The notes under the pieces are model-generated. The model saw only the letters and a list, made by a program, of their open reading frames with translations, was not told the origin of the DNA and did not search any database. The translations under genes and the position numbers were made by a program. Below are positions 1 through 5,692 of a stretch of DNA of 5,692 bases, piece by piece. Location: NCBI GenBank assembly GCA_030620915.1, contig JAUXIR010000127.1, positions 1 to 5,692 on the forward strand, written 5' to 3'. How positions within the stretch are numbered: the stretch's first letter is position 1; each line of letters begins with the position of its first letter. This stretch comes from Geopsychrobacter sp. Its GTDB lineage: Bacteria; Desulfobacterota; Desulfuromonadia; Desulfuromonadales; Geopsychrobacteraceae.

Positions 1-490
1 ACTCGTCCGCCTCGGCGACCAGGAACTTGCCGCGGCCCAGCTTGGCATTACTGCCGAGCGCATCAAGCTTTCCACCGATCACTGCGGTCGGATCGATCCC
101 GGCATGGGTCAGGACGATGGCCATCATGCTGGTCGTCGTTGTTTTGCCATGGGTGCCGGCGACCGCGATGCCATATTTCATCCGCATCAGTTCCGCCAGC
201 ATTTCGGCACGCGGAATAACCGCAATATGCTCCCGATGGGCAGCAACAACCTCTGGGTTATCGGCCTTGACCGCAGTCGAGGTCACCACGACATCGGCGC
301 CGGCAATATTTTCTTCAGAGTGGCCAATCATGATTTCACCGCCGAGCTCGCGCAAGCGACGCGTGGTATCCGACTCGCGCAGATCGGAACCCGAGACTCG
401 GTATTCCTGATTCAGCAGGAGCTCAGCGATTCCACTCATGCCGATACCGCCAATGCCGACAAAATGAATTTTGCGAATTCGTCCGTACAC
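1..490 (-). CDS. murC: UDP-N-acetylmuramate--L-alanine ligase MurC, N-terminal part (3' end outside window)
   Basis: Cytoplasmic Mur ligase that uses ATP to join L-Ala to UDP-MurNAc, the first peptide-stem step of peptidoglycan synthesis. Translating the minus strand from a GTG at 490 gives 163 open residues running off the left edge; the family is about 450-480 residues long. Seen: the Rossmann-like UDP-binding motif GIGGIGMSG at residues 12-20, the ATP P-loop GTHGKTTTT at 112-120, and the start of the conserved EADE segment at 160-163, where the window ends. The GTG start is chosen because the following [14 protein letters not shown] closely matches the usual MurC N-terminus as I recall it, and because a GGGGA (499-503) lies 8 bases upstream. 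It begins 4 bases after the murG stop codon, so it is probably co-translated with murG. Identity is very secure; the start is fairly secure. The C-terminal domain cannot be judged. Confidence 0.96.
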   Translation of the reverse strand, partial: MYGRIRKIHFVGIGGIGMSGIAELLLNQEYRVSGSDLRESDTTRRLRELGGEIMIGHSEENIAGADVVVTSTAVKADNPEVVAAHREHIAVIPRAEMLAELMRMKYGIAVAGTHGKTTTTSMMAIVLTHAGIDPTAVIGGKLDALGSNAKLGRGKFLVAEADE

Positions 491-494
491 TCGT

Positions 495-1571
495 TTAGTC
501 CCCGCTCAAAACCTGTAAACAGACTGCGACAACCCGTTCTGCCGCATCCTTCTGGCCCAATGCTTTTGCTGCAATCGCCATTTGTTGCAAACGCTCTCGA
601 TCTTGCCATAACTCACTAATGGCCGCTGCCAGATTTTCTGCGGTCAAATCGGCCTGCACCAGCATTCTCGCCGCACCAGCCGTCTCCATCGCCAGCGCAT
701 TAGCGGTCTGATGGTCGGCGGCGGCATGGGGGAAAGGGATCATCAGCGCCGGGCGACCACAGGCACACAATTCGGCAATAGTCGTTGCTCCGGCGCGACA
801 CACCACCAGCAGCGCGTCGGCGTAAGCATTCGCCATATCATCGATAAATGGCAAAACTTCAATCCTTGTTTCCCCGCTTGTGCGATAGGCGGCTGTTACC
901 TGCCCGGCATCGGCTTCACCGGTTTGATGGATGACACTGGCGTCGACCCCTTTTTTGCGCAGCAAAGGCAAACTGGCAACCATCAGTTCATTGATGGCAT
1001 GGGCACCGCGGCTCCCACCAAAAACGAGGATCTTGCCATCGACCGGCAGCGCAGTACCGAGTTCAGCAACCCCCCGACGCAGCGGGTTCCCGGTCAGAAC
1101 CAGTTTCCCCTGCGGCAGGCTCACACCGCTACCGGGAATCGATATGCATACGCGCTGTGCAAAGCGGGCCAATACGCGATTGCTTAATCCTGGCTTGGCA
1201 TTCTGTTCATGCAGAATGAACGGAATACCCTTTAACCGTGCGGCGACCAGCACCGGAAAAGAGGAATAGCCCCCGACACCGACCACAATGTCCGGCCTGA
1301 ACCGCTGCACAATCTTCAGTGACTGCCTCAAGCTGCGCAACAGCTTGGGCAATAACTGCAAGGCCCCCCTTAACCCGCGGCCGACCAGGCCGACCATATC
1401 GATCAATTCCAACGACAGACCCAGTTTCGGCAAAAGCTGTGCCTCGAGCCCCTTGGCGGTACCAACGAAACAGACCTCGGCGGCCTCATCCTGACGAAGC
1501 AACTGCTCGGCGATAGCCACTGCCGGAAAAAGATGTCCTCCGGTGCCTCCACCGGCCAGCAACATTCTCAT
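495..1571 (-). CDS. murG: UDP-GlcNAc:undecaprenyl-PP-MurNAc-pentapeptide GlcNAc transferase MurG
   Basis: Membrane-associated GT-B glycosyltransferase on the cytoplasmic face. It transfers GlcNAc from UDP-GlcNAc to lipid I to make lipid II. It is complete at 358 residues, normal for the family. Seen in order: the N-terminal glycine-rich loop [10 protein letters not shown] at 7-16 with the conserved His13; GVGGYSS at 98-104; HEQNAKPG at 121-128; GNPLR at 161-165; the second glycine-rich loop GGSRGA at 185-190, opening the C-terminal UDP-GlcNAc-binding domain; [10 protein letters not shown] at 259-268; and the donor-binding stretch ending DHQTANA at 286-292. The ATG at 1571 overlaps the ftsW stop as ATGA. 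It is preferred over a second ATG two codons later (1565) because GAGGTG at 1577-1582 sits 5 bases from the first and 11 from the second. The gene lies between ftsW and murC, as in many dcw clusters. Nothing is anomalous. Confidence 0.98.
   Translation of the reverse strand: MRMLLAGGGTGGHLFPAVAIAEQLLRQDEAAEVCFVGTAKGLEAQLLPKLGLSLELIDMVGLVGRGLRGALQLLPKLLRSLRQSLKIVQRFRPDIVVGVGGYSSFPVLVAARLKGIPFILHEQNAKPGLSNRVLARFAQRVCISIPGSGVSLPQGKLVLTGNPLRRGVAELGTALPVDGKILVFGGSRGAHAINELMVASLPLLRKKGVDASVIHQTGEADAGQVTAAYRTSGETRIEVLPFIDDMANAYADALLVVCRAGATTIAELCACGRPALMIPFPHAAADHQTANALAMETAGAARMLVQADLTAENLAAAISELWQDRERLQQMAIAAKALGQKDAAERVVAVCLQVLSGD
499..503 (-). promoter_or_regulatory. Probable weak Shine-Dalgarno site of murC
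   Basis: GGGGA on the minus strand, 8 bases before the proposed GTG start at 490 and lying in the last codons of murG. It is weaker than the sites of ftsW and mraY. It supports the GTG start together with the N-terminal sequence match. Confidence 0.5.
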
Positions 1572-2671
1572 CGCGACACCTCAACCCGACTCGATATATT
1601 GAGCAGGATTCCGACGGCAACCAGGCTGGCAACCAGACTGGTCCCCCCATAGCTGATGAACGGCAGGGCCAATCCCTTGGTCGGCAAGAGGCCCAAGCAG
1701 ACACCCATATTGACGAAGGCCTCCATGCCAAGTAAAAGGGTCAAGCCAAAGGCCAGATAACGCGCAAAGGGTTCTTCGGCATAGCAGGCGACGCGCAAAC
1801 CGCGCAAAACCAGAATCAGAAACAGACCACTCACCACCAGCACGCCAATCAATCCGAGCTCTTCGCCAATCACTGAGAAGATAAAATCGGTATGTGCTTC
1901 CGGCAGATAAAAGAGTTTCTGTTCACTGACCCCCAATCCGCGGCCAAGCACCCCGCCACTGCCAAACGCGATCATGCTCTGAATGATTTGAAATCCGGTA
2001 TCGTACGGATCTTCCCAGGGGTCTAAAAACGCCAAAATCCGTCGGCGACGGTAATCCACATTCATGATCAGAAAATAGATCGCGGGCATCGCAGCGATAA
2101 TGGCCGGTACGACATAACGCCAGCGCACTCCGCCCAGCAACAGCATCACCATCGCCACCCCGGCAATAATCATTGAACTACCAAGGTCGGGTTGTTTCAG
2201 AAGCAATCCGAGGATCAGGCCGAGCACAAGGATATAAGGCAGAAATCCGAAGGTAAATGAACGGATCTTCTCTCTCTTGCGCGCCATGGAGCTCGCCAGA
2301 TAAAGCACCAGGCCGAGCTTGACGAATTCTGCCGGCTGTACGGTGATCCCGGGCAGGCGTAACCAACGTGCAGCACCACCCGCCTTGACCCCCATGCCGG
2401 GGACGAAGAGCAGGCCGAGCAGACAGATACTGAGCAGTAACAGCGGGATCGCCATTTTGCGCCAGAATTCATAGTCGATATACATCGTCAGGCACATCAG
2501 CAGCGCACCGACCAAGGCAAACTGCGCCTGCTTCTTGAGGAAGAAGAATGCATCGCCATATTTTTCACCCGCCATGACGCAGGATGATGAGAAGACCATC
2601 ACCACGCCGAGACAGGTCAGTGTCAGGGCCAGCAGCAGCAGGGTACTGTCGAAATTGCGCTGCAACTTCAT
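1568..2671 (-). CDS. ftsW: SEDS-family septal peptidoglycan glycosyltransferase FtsW
   Basis: Polytopic inner-membrane protein that polymerises lipid II into septal glycan strands together with a class B PBP (FtsI/PBP3). It has 367 residues, somewhat shorter than E. coli FtsW, mainly because its cytoplasmic N-terminus is very short. Hydrophobic segments suggest about 10 membrane helices, roughly at 10-30, 47-65, 74-92, 113-130, 143-160, 164-182, 186-203, 265-290, 303-328 and 340-360, with a large polar loop at about 204-262. Conserved SEDS motifs: PAEFVKLG at 113-120, QPDLGSS at 160-166, GFQIIQS at 226-232, LPEAHTDFIFSVIGEELG at 256-273, and LPTKGLALPFISYGGTS at 329-345. Asp262 in AHTDF corresponds to the Asp known to be essential in FtsW/RodA. 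RodA is the main alternative; the position between murD and murG and the PEAHTDFIF wording favour FtsW. The ATG overlaps the murD stop (ATGA), with a strong GGAGGG 6 bases upstream. Confidence 0.97.
   Translation of the reverse strand: MKLQRNFDSTLLLLALTLTCLGVVMVFSSSCVMAGEKYGDAFFFLKKQAQFALVGALLMCLTMYIDYEFWRKMAIPLLLLSICLLGLLFVPGMGVKAGGAARWLRLPGITVQPAEFVKLGLVLYLASSMARKREKIRSFTFGFLPYILVLGLILGLLLKQPDLGSSMIIAGVAMVMLLLGGVRWRYVVPAIIAAMPAIYFLIMNVDYRRRRILAFLDPWEDPYDTGFQIIQSMIAFGSGGVLGRGLGVSEQKLFYLPEAHTDFIFSVIGEELGLIGVLVVSGLFLILVLRGLRVACYAEEPFARYLAFGLTLLLGMEAFVNMGVCLGLLPTKGLALPFISYGGTSLVASLVAVGILLNISSRVEVSR
1577..1582 (-). promoter_or_regulatory. Shine-Dalgarno site of murG
   Basis: GAGGTG on the minus strand, 5 bases before the ATG at 1571, inside the end of ftsW. 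It decides between two nearby in-frame ATGs (1571 and 1565) in favour of the upstream one. Confidence 0.75.
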
Positions 2672-4014
2672 CCTTTTCCCTCCAGCTTCTTGATCTGGGC
2701 GACAAAATCGTCTCCACGTGCCCCATAATCGGTATACATGTCAAAACTTGAGCAGGCCGGCGACAAGAGAACCGTGCCACCACCCGTTGTTGTCTGCGCT
2801 GCAGCGGCCACGGCCGCTGCCATATCGGCAACCAGTCGGGTCGGACAACAGTCTCCAAGCACCGAGTTCATGCGTTCGGCGGCTTCCCCCAGCAGAATGA
2901 GAGAGGCGACCTTCTGGCGCAAAAGGTCACGCAAGGGGGCATAGTCGCCACCCTTATCCTTACCTCCGGCAATCAAGGTGACCGGCGCTGTCAATCCGGC
3001 CAGGCTCTTGACCACACTGCCGACATTGGTTCCCTTGGAATCATTGAACCAGCTGGCATTATTGAAATTTGATACCTGTTGCATCCGATGGGGCAAGCCG
3101 GTGAAGCCACAGACCTTCTGCCAGGCGAGACCTGGGGGGATCCCCATGACAAGCGGAGCAATCAGGGCGGCCATGACATTTTCGATATTGTGTTCACCCT
3201 TAAGCTTCAGCTGATCCAGGTCGAAACGGCTCTCCTCACCCTGCCAACGCCAGACGAGCTGATTCTCTCGTCGTCCCATCCCCTCACCGAGCAGGCGCAA
3301 TGACGAAAACCAGACCTTCTTCACCGCAACCGGTACCGCCAGTTCGCGCACCCGACCATCATTGTCGTTGAGGATGGCGTATTGCCCGGCGCCCATATTG
3401 CTGAAGATCGCCTCCTTGGCGGCCAGATAGCCGGCAAAGTCCGGGTAGCGGTCCAAATGGTCTTCACTCAGATTGAGCATCAGGGCAAAATCGGGTGAAA
3501 GGGTTTCAATCGTCTCCAGCTGAAACGAAGAGAGCTCGACAACCAGACTGTCATGATCTCCACCGCAGGCACTGACCAGGGGGGTTCCGATATTGCCGCC
3601 GACAAAGCAGTTACGACCCCAGCCCTTCAGCATCTCACCGATCAGACTGGTTGTGGTCGATTTGCCGTTGGTCCCGGTGACGGCAATCATCGGCGCCTGC
3701 AGCTCGCGCACCGCGATCTCTATTTCACCGAGCAACGGAATTCCGGCCTCACGCGCCTCAAGCAACGGCGCAATATTCAGAGGCACACCCGGGCTGACAG
3801 CAATAAGATCGGCCTGCCTGAAGACTTCTGAATTGTGCCCACCCAGATCCAGCTGCAAATCGCAGTCAGCAAATGGATCCAGATCATTGAGTTGCGATTC
3901 CTCCCGCCGGTCAGACAGGGTTACTCTGGCCCCTTTTTCACAGAAAAAACGCACCAGCGCCTGACCTGAAAGGCCGGCACCGACGACAACAACTTTTTTC
4001 TGCAAATAATCCAT
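2668..4014 (-). CDS. murD: UDP-N-acetylmuramoyl-L-alanine--D-glutamate ligase MurD
   Basis: Cytoplasmic ATP-dependent ligase adding D-Glu to UDP-MurNAc-L-Ala. It has 448 residues from the ATG at 4014 and the normal three-domain layout. Seen: the N-terminal UDP-binding VVVVGAGLSG at 8-17; the P-loop TGTNGKSTTT at 113-122; GGNIGTPL at 139-146; ELSSFQLE at 160-167; NLSEDHLDRY at 181-190; Lys200 in AAKEA, the likely carbamylated lysine; GEHNIENV at 273-280; GLPHRMQ at 306-312; FNDSKGTN at 323-330, opening the C-terminal domain; AGGKDKG at 349-355; and SPACSSFD at 418-425. The start is uncertain: an in-frame GTG at 4020 would overlap the mraY stop as GTGA and add two residues. Neither site has a recognisable Shine-Dalgarno, so ribosomes arriving from mraY probably re-initiate here. 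ATG is chosen because MDYLQKKVVVVG aligns well with known MurD N-termini. An alanine-rich run lies near residues 399-406. Confidence 0.97.
   Translation of the reverse strand: MDYLQKKVVVVGAGLSGQALVRFFCEKGARVTLSDRREESQLNDLDPFADCDLQLDLGGHNSEVFRQADLIAVSPGVPLNIAPLLEAREAGIPLLGEIEIAVRELQAPMIAVTGTNGKSTTTSLIGEMLKGWGRNCFVGGNIGTPLVSACGGDHDSLVVELSSFQLETIETLSPDFALMLNLSEDHLDRYPDFAGYLAAKEAIFSNMGAGQYAILNDNDGRVRELAVPVAVKKVWFSSLRLLGEGMGRRENQLVWRWQGEESRFDLDQLKLKGEHNIENVMAALIAPLVMGIPPGLAWQKVCGFTGLPHRMQQVSNFNNASWFNDSKGTNVGSVVKSLAGLTAPVTLIAGGKDKGGDYAPLRDLLRQKVASLILLGEAAERMNSVLGDCCPTRLVADMAAAVAAAAQTTTGGGTVLLSPACSSFDMYTDYGARGDDFVAQIKKLEGKG
2678..2683 (-). promoter_or_regulatory. Shine-Dalgarno site of ftsW
   Basis: GGAGGG on the minus strand, 6 bases before the ATG at 2671, embedded in the last codons of murD. 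It supports an ftsW start that overlaps the murD stop by four bases (ATGA). Confidence 0.85.
2801..2820. repeat. GC-rich 9-bp inverted repeat inside murD
   Basis: The arms GCAGCGGCC (2801-2809) and GGCCGCTGC (2812-2820) are exact reverse complements around a 2-base centre; as RNA this folds as 8 bp with a CACG-type tetraloop. It falls in the alanine-rich stretch of MurD, where GCN and GGC-type codons favour such symmetry, so it is probably a by-product of coding sequence. Confidence 0.6.
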
Positions 4015-4016
4015 AA

Positions 4017-5093
4017 TCACCGAAGTTTCAGGGTCGAAAGCCCGATCAGGGCCAGAATGATGCTGATAATCCAGAAGCGCACGATAATCTTCGGCTCCGC
4101 CCAGCCCTTGAGTTCAAAATGATGGTGAATCGGTGCCATGCGGAAGATGCGCCGGCCCCAAAACCGAAAGGAAATAACCTGAACGATGACCGACAGGGCT
4201 TCGGCGACAAAAATGCCCCCGACGATGACCAACACAAATTCCTGTTTTGCAATCACCGCCGTGACTCCGAGTGCGCCGCCGAGCGAAAGGCTGCCGACAT
4301 CCCCCATGAAGACCTGCGCCGGGTAGGTATTGAACCATAGGAATCCGAGCCCGGCTCCAACCATCGAGCCACACAGAATCGCCAGTTCTCCGGCGCCCTG
4401 GACACTGGTTATCTGCAGATATGCAGATAACTTGGCGTTACCGGCCAGATAAGCGAGCAACAGAAATGTCCCAGCGGCAATAATGACCGGGCCGATCGCC
4501 AGGCCATCAAGACCGTCGGTTAGATTGACCGCATTACTCGCTCCAACCATCACCAGCATGGCAACGGGGATATATCCCCAGCCGAGATCTGGCCTGATGG
4601 TTTTAAAAAACGGCAGGGAGAGGGTGGTATCAAAACCCGGATGCAGGTAGAGCAGCAAGGCTGCGGCAAAAGCGATCAGGAGTTGCCAGAACAGCTTACT
4701 GCGCGCCGAAACACCGGCACTGTTTTTCTTTGCCACCTTCAACCAGTCGTCGCAGAAACCCACCGCTCCATATCCCACCGTGACCAGCAAAGCGACCCAG
4801 ATGTAGAGATTGGTTAAATCGGCCCACATCAGGGTCGGCAGCAGAATCGCCAGAATAATCAGAGCGCCGCCCATGGTCGGCGTCCCCTCCTTGACAAAAT
4901 GGGACTCGGGGCCGACCTTACGAATGGTTTGGCCGATCTGTAATTTCTTCAGGGTTTCTATCAGCCAGGGACCGAGAATAAACGATATCAACAGCGCGGT
5001 GATGGTGGCGTAGATTGCGCGAAAGGTGATGTATTTGAATACAAACAACACCGAATATTCAGTGTGGAGCGGATAGAGGAGATGATAAAGCAT
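4017..5093 (-). CDS. mraY: Phospho-N-acetylmuramoyl-pentapeptide-transferase MraY
   Basis: Integral membrane enzyme that transfers phospho-MurNAc-pentapeptide from UDP to undecaprenyl phosphate, forming lipid I, the first membrane step of the pathway. It is complete at 358 residues, typical for the family, with about ten hydrophobic segments starting near residue 22 and ending near 355. Seen: KEGTPTMGG at 68-76; the Asp pair D115-D116 in [21 protein letters not shown] at 187-199 with D193 and D196; FMGDVGSL at 262-269 with D265, the metal-binding/catalytic Asp; and the MAPIHHHFE loop with H323-H325. All known active-site residues are present. The ATG at 5093 is supported by GGGAGG at 5101-5106, 7 bases upstream. 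The start lies 3 bases after the murF stop, and the 3' end abuts or overlaps murD. The coding sequence for residues 222-229 forms a perfect inverted repeat (see the repeat at 4408-4431). Confidence 0.98.
   Translation of the reverse strand: MLYHLLYPLHTEYSVLFVFKYITFRAIYATITALLISFILGPWLIETLKKLQIGQTIRKVGPESHFVKEGTPTMGGALIILAILLPTLMWADLTNLYIWVALLVTVGYGAVGFCDDWLKVAKKNSAGVSARSKLFWQLLIAFAAALLLYLHPGFDTTLSLPFFKTIRPDLGWGYIPVAMLVMVGASNAVNLTDGLDGLAIGPVIIAAGTFLLLAYLAGNAKLSAYLQITSVQGAGELAILCGSMVGAGLGFLWFNTYPAQVFMGDVGSLSLGGALGVTAVIAKQEFVLVIVGGIFVAEALSVIVQVISFRFWGRRIFRMAPIHHHFELKGWAEPKIIVRFWIISIILALIGLSTLKLR
4408..4431. repeat. Perfect 10-bp inverted repeat with 4-base loop inside mraY
   Basis: The arms GTTATCTGCA (4408-4417) and TGCAGATAAC (4422-4431) are exact reverse complements, separated by GATA. 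In the mRNA (minus strand) the loop reads TATC. The left part also contains the self-complementary ATCTGCAGAT (4411-4420). It lies wholly within mraY, over the codons for residues 222-229. No T-run follows on the minus strand, so it is not an intrinsic terminator. Function is unknown and it may be chance. Confidence 0.8.
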
Positions 5094-5096
5094 CTG

Positions 5097-5692
5097 TCAG
5101 CCTCCCTGCTGGGCCTGTATTGGCCCCTCATCGGCGCGGCGTAATGCCGAGGCCAGGCGATCGAGTCGCATCCCGCGCGACCCCTTGACCAGAATTCGAT
5201 CACCGGGGCGCTGCAAACCGGCAACGACCCTGATCGCAGCCTCACAGTCTTCAAGCTCAATGATCACTGAGCTGTCCAAACCGGCGTCACGGGCTCCCTT
5301 GGCGATCTGATGCGACAAGGGGCCGACGGTGACTAGCAGATCGGTCGCTGCCGCGGCCTTTCGACCTATCTCGAAATGAAATTGGTCTTCCTCGGGTCCT
5401 AACTCGAGCATGTCGCCCAACACCGCAATGCGCCGCCCCTCTTCACCCTTGCACTCAAGGGTCTCCAGGGCGGCGGAAACAGACAGGGGATTAGCGTTGT
5501 AACTGTCGTCTAACAACTCCCCGCCACAGGGGAGGGGAAATATATTCATACGCCCTGGAATCGGTACAAATTCGGCCAGCCCACGTGAAATTTCTGCGCC
5601 TTCAATACCCAGAGCCCAGCAGGCAGCAGCAACCGCCAGCGCATTTGAGACATTGTGCCGCCCTGAAGCCTGCAGCTTGATTCGATGAGTTC
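5097..5692 (-). CDS. murF: UDP-MurNAc-tripeptide--D-alanyl-D-alanine ligase MurF, C-terminal part (5' end outside window)
   Basis: Cytoplasmic Mur ligase that attaches D-Ala-D-Ala to UDP-MurNAc-tripeptide to finish the pentapeptide precursor. The frame is open from the right edge to a TGA at 5099-5097, giving the last 197 residues of a protein usually about 450-470 long. The N-terminal domain and the P-loop are off the window. Seen, numbered from the first complete codon: GRHNVSNAL at 10-18 (end of the central ATPase domain); PGR at 45-47 followed by GGELLDDSYNANP at 56-68; VLGDMLELG at 90-98; VTVG at 120-123; and the C-terminal VKGSRGMRLD at 168-177. DDSYNANP with KGSRGMRLD is diagnostic of MurF rather than MurE, which carries a DNPR substrate motif in this domain. 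A Met at 5549 is internal, not the start, because conserved MurF sequence continues upstream of it. mraY follows 3 bases later. Confidence 0.97.
   Translation of the reverse strand, partial: THRIKLQASGRHNVSNALAVAAACWALGIEGAEISRGLAEFVPIPGRMNIFPLPCGGELLDDSYNANPLSVSAALETLECKGEEGRRIAVLGDMLELGPEEDQFHFEIGRKAAAATDLLVTVGPLSHQIAKGARDAGLDSSVIIELEDCEAAIRVVAGLQRPGDRILVKGSRGMRLDRLASALRRADEGPIQAQQGG
5101..5106 (-). promoter_or_regulatory. Shine-Dalgarno site of mraY
   Basis: GGGAGG on the minus strand, 7 bases before the ATG at 5093, inside the last codons of murF. It is a strong ribosome-binding site that fixes the mraY start and lets mraY be translated independently of murF. Confidence 0.85.

Noticed and set aside
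104..619. 171-codon open frame on the plus strand opposite murC and the end of murG
   Set aside because: It lies antisense to two strongly conserved genes, crosses their junction, resembles no protein family I know, and has no convincing ribosome-binding site. It is a shadow of the real coding frames.
711..1187. 158-codon plus-strand open frame opposite murG
   Set aside because: It is fully antisense to murG motifs, with a composition typical of a reverse-complement shadow.
1568..2671. RodA instead of FtsW
   Set aside because: Both are SEDS proteins with the same catalytic Asp, but the position between murD and murG and the LPEAHTDFIF wording fit FtsW better.
3593..3964. 123-codon plus-strand open frame opposite the N-terminal half of murD
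   Set aside because: It is antisense to the conserved MurD P-loop region and has no recognisable domain.
4408..4431. Intrinsic transcription terminator within mraY
   Set aside because: The stem is only moderately GC-rich and no T-run follows on the coding strand; stopping here would cut off most of an essential operon.
5097..5549. Reading the right-hand gene as a complete 150-residue protein starting at the Met at 5549
   Set aside because: The frame stays open to the window edge, and the upstream residues carry MurF sequence (GRHNVSNAL), so this is an internal Met in a truncated murF.
1..5692. A hidden novel system, mobile element, CRISPR array or RNA gene
   Set aside because: Practically every base is accounted for by six conserved cell-wall genes on one strand. 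No repeat array, terminal inverted repeats, tRNA-like fold or gap of non-coding sequence is visible.

Overview
This window is an internal slice of a bacterial dcw (division and cell wall) cluster. Six genes lie head to tail, all on the minus strand, so transcription runs from the right edge to the left. In that order they are murF (C-terminal part only), mraY, murD, ftsW, murG and murC (N-terminal part only). There is essentially no non-coding DNA. The largest gap between genes is 4 bases; three junctions are stop/start overlaps or near-overlaps and the others are spaced by 3 and 4 bases. I see no RNA gene, mobile element, CRISPR array, promoter or rho-independent terminator.

The genes work in sequence on one pathway. 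MurD adds D-Glu to UDP-MurNAc-L-Ala. MurF adds D-Ala-D-Ala to complete UDP-MurNAc-pentapeptide. MraY moves phospho-MurNAc-pentapeptide onto undecaprenyl phosphate (lipid I). MurG adds GlcNAc (lipid II). FtsW polymerises lipid II at the septum with its partner class B PBP. MurC acts before MurD, adding L-Ala to UDP-MurNAc. The diaminopimelate ligase gene murE and the division genes ftsI, murB, ddl, ftsQ, ftsA and ftsZ, which often flank this block, would be expected outside the window but cannot be seen.

The organism is a diderm-type, Proteobacteria-like bacterium with GC moderately above 50% by eye. The gene order and the MurC and MraY wording recall, from memory, Desulfuromonadales (Geobacter, Pelobacter and Desulfuromonas relatives). 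That placement is an inference of low to moderate confidence. All four complete proteins have normal length and intact catalytic motifs.

I found no hidden or undescribed system. The most notable non-gene signals are a perfect 10-bp inverted repeat inside mraY (4408-4431), the tightly coupled start/stop junctions, and the uncertain, Shine-Dalgarno-free start of murD.
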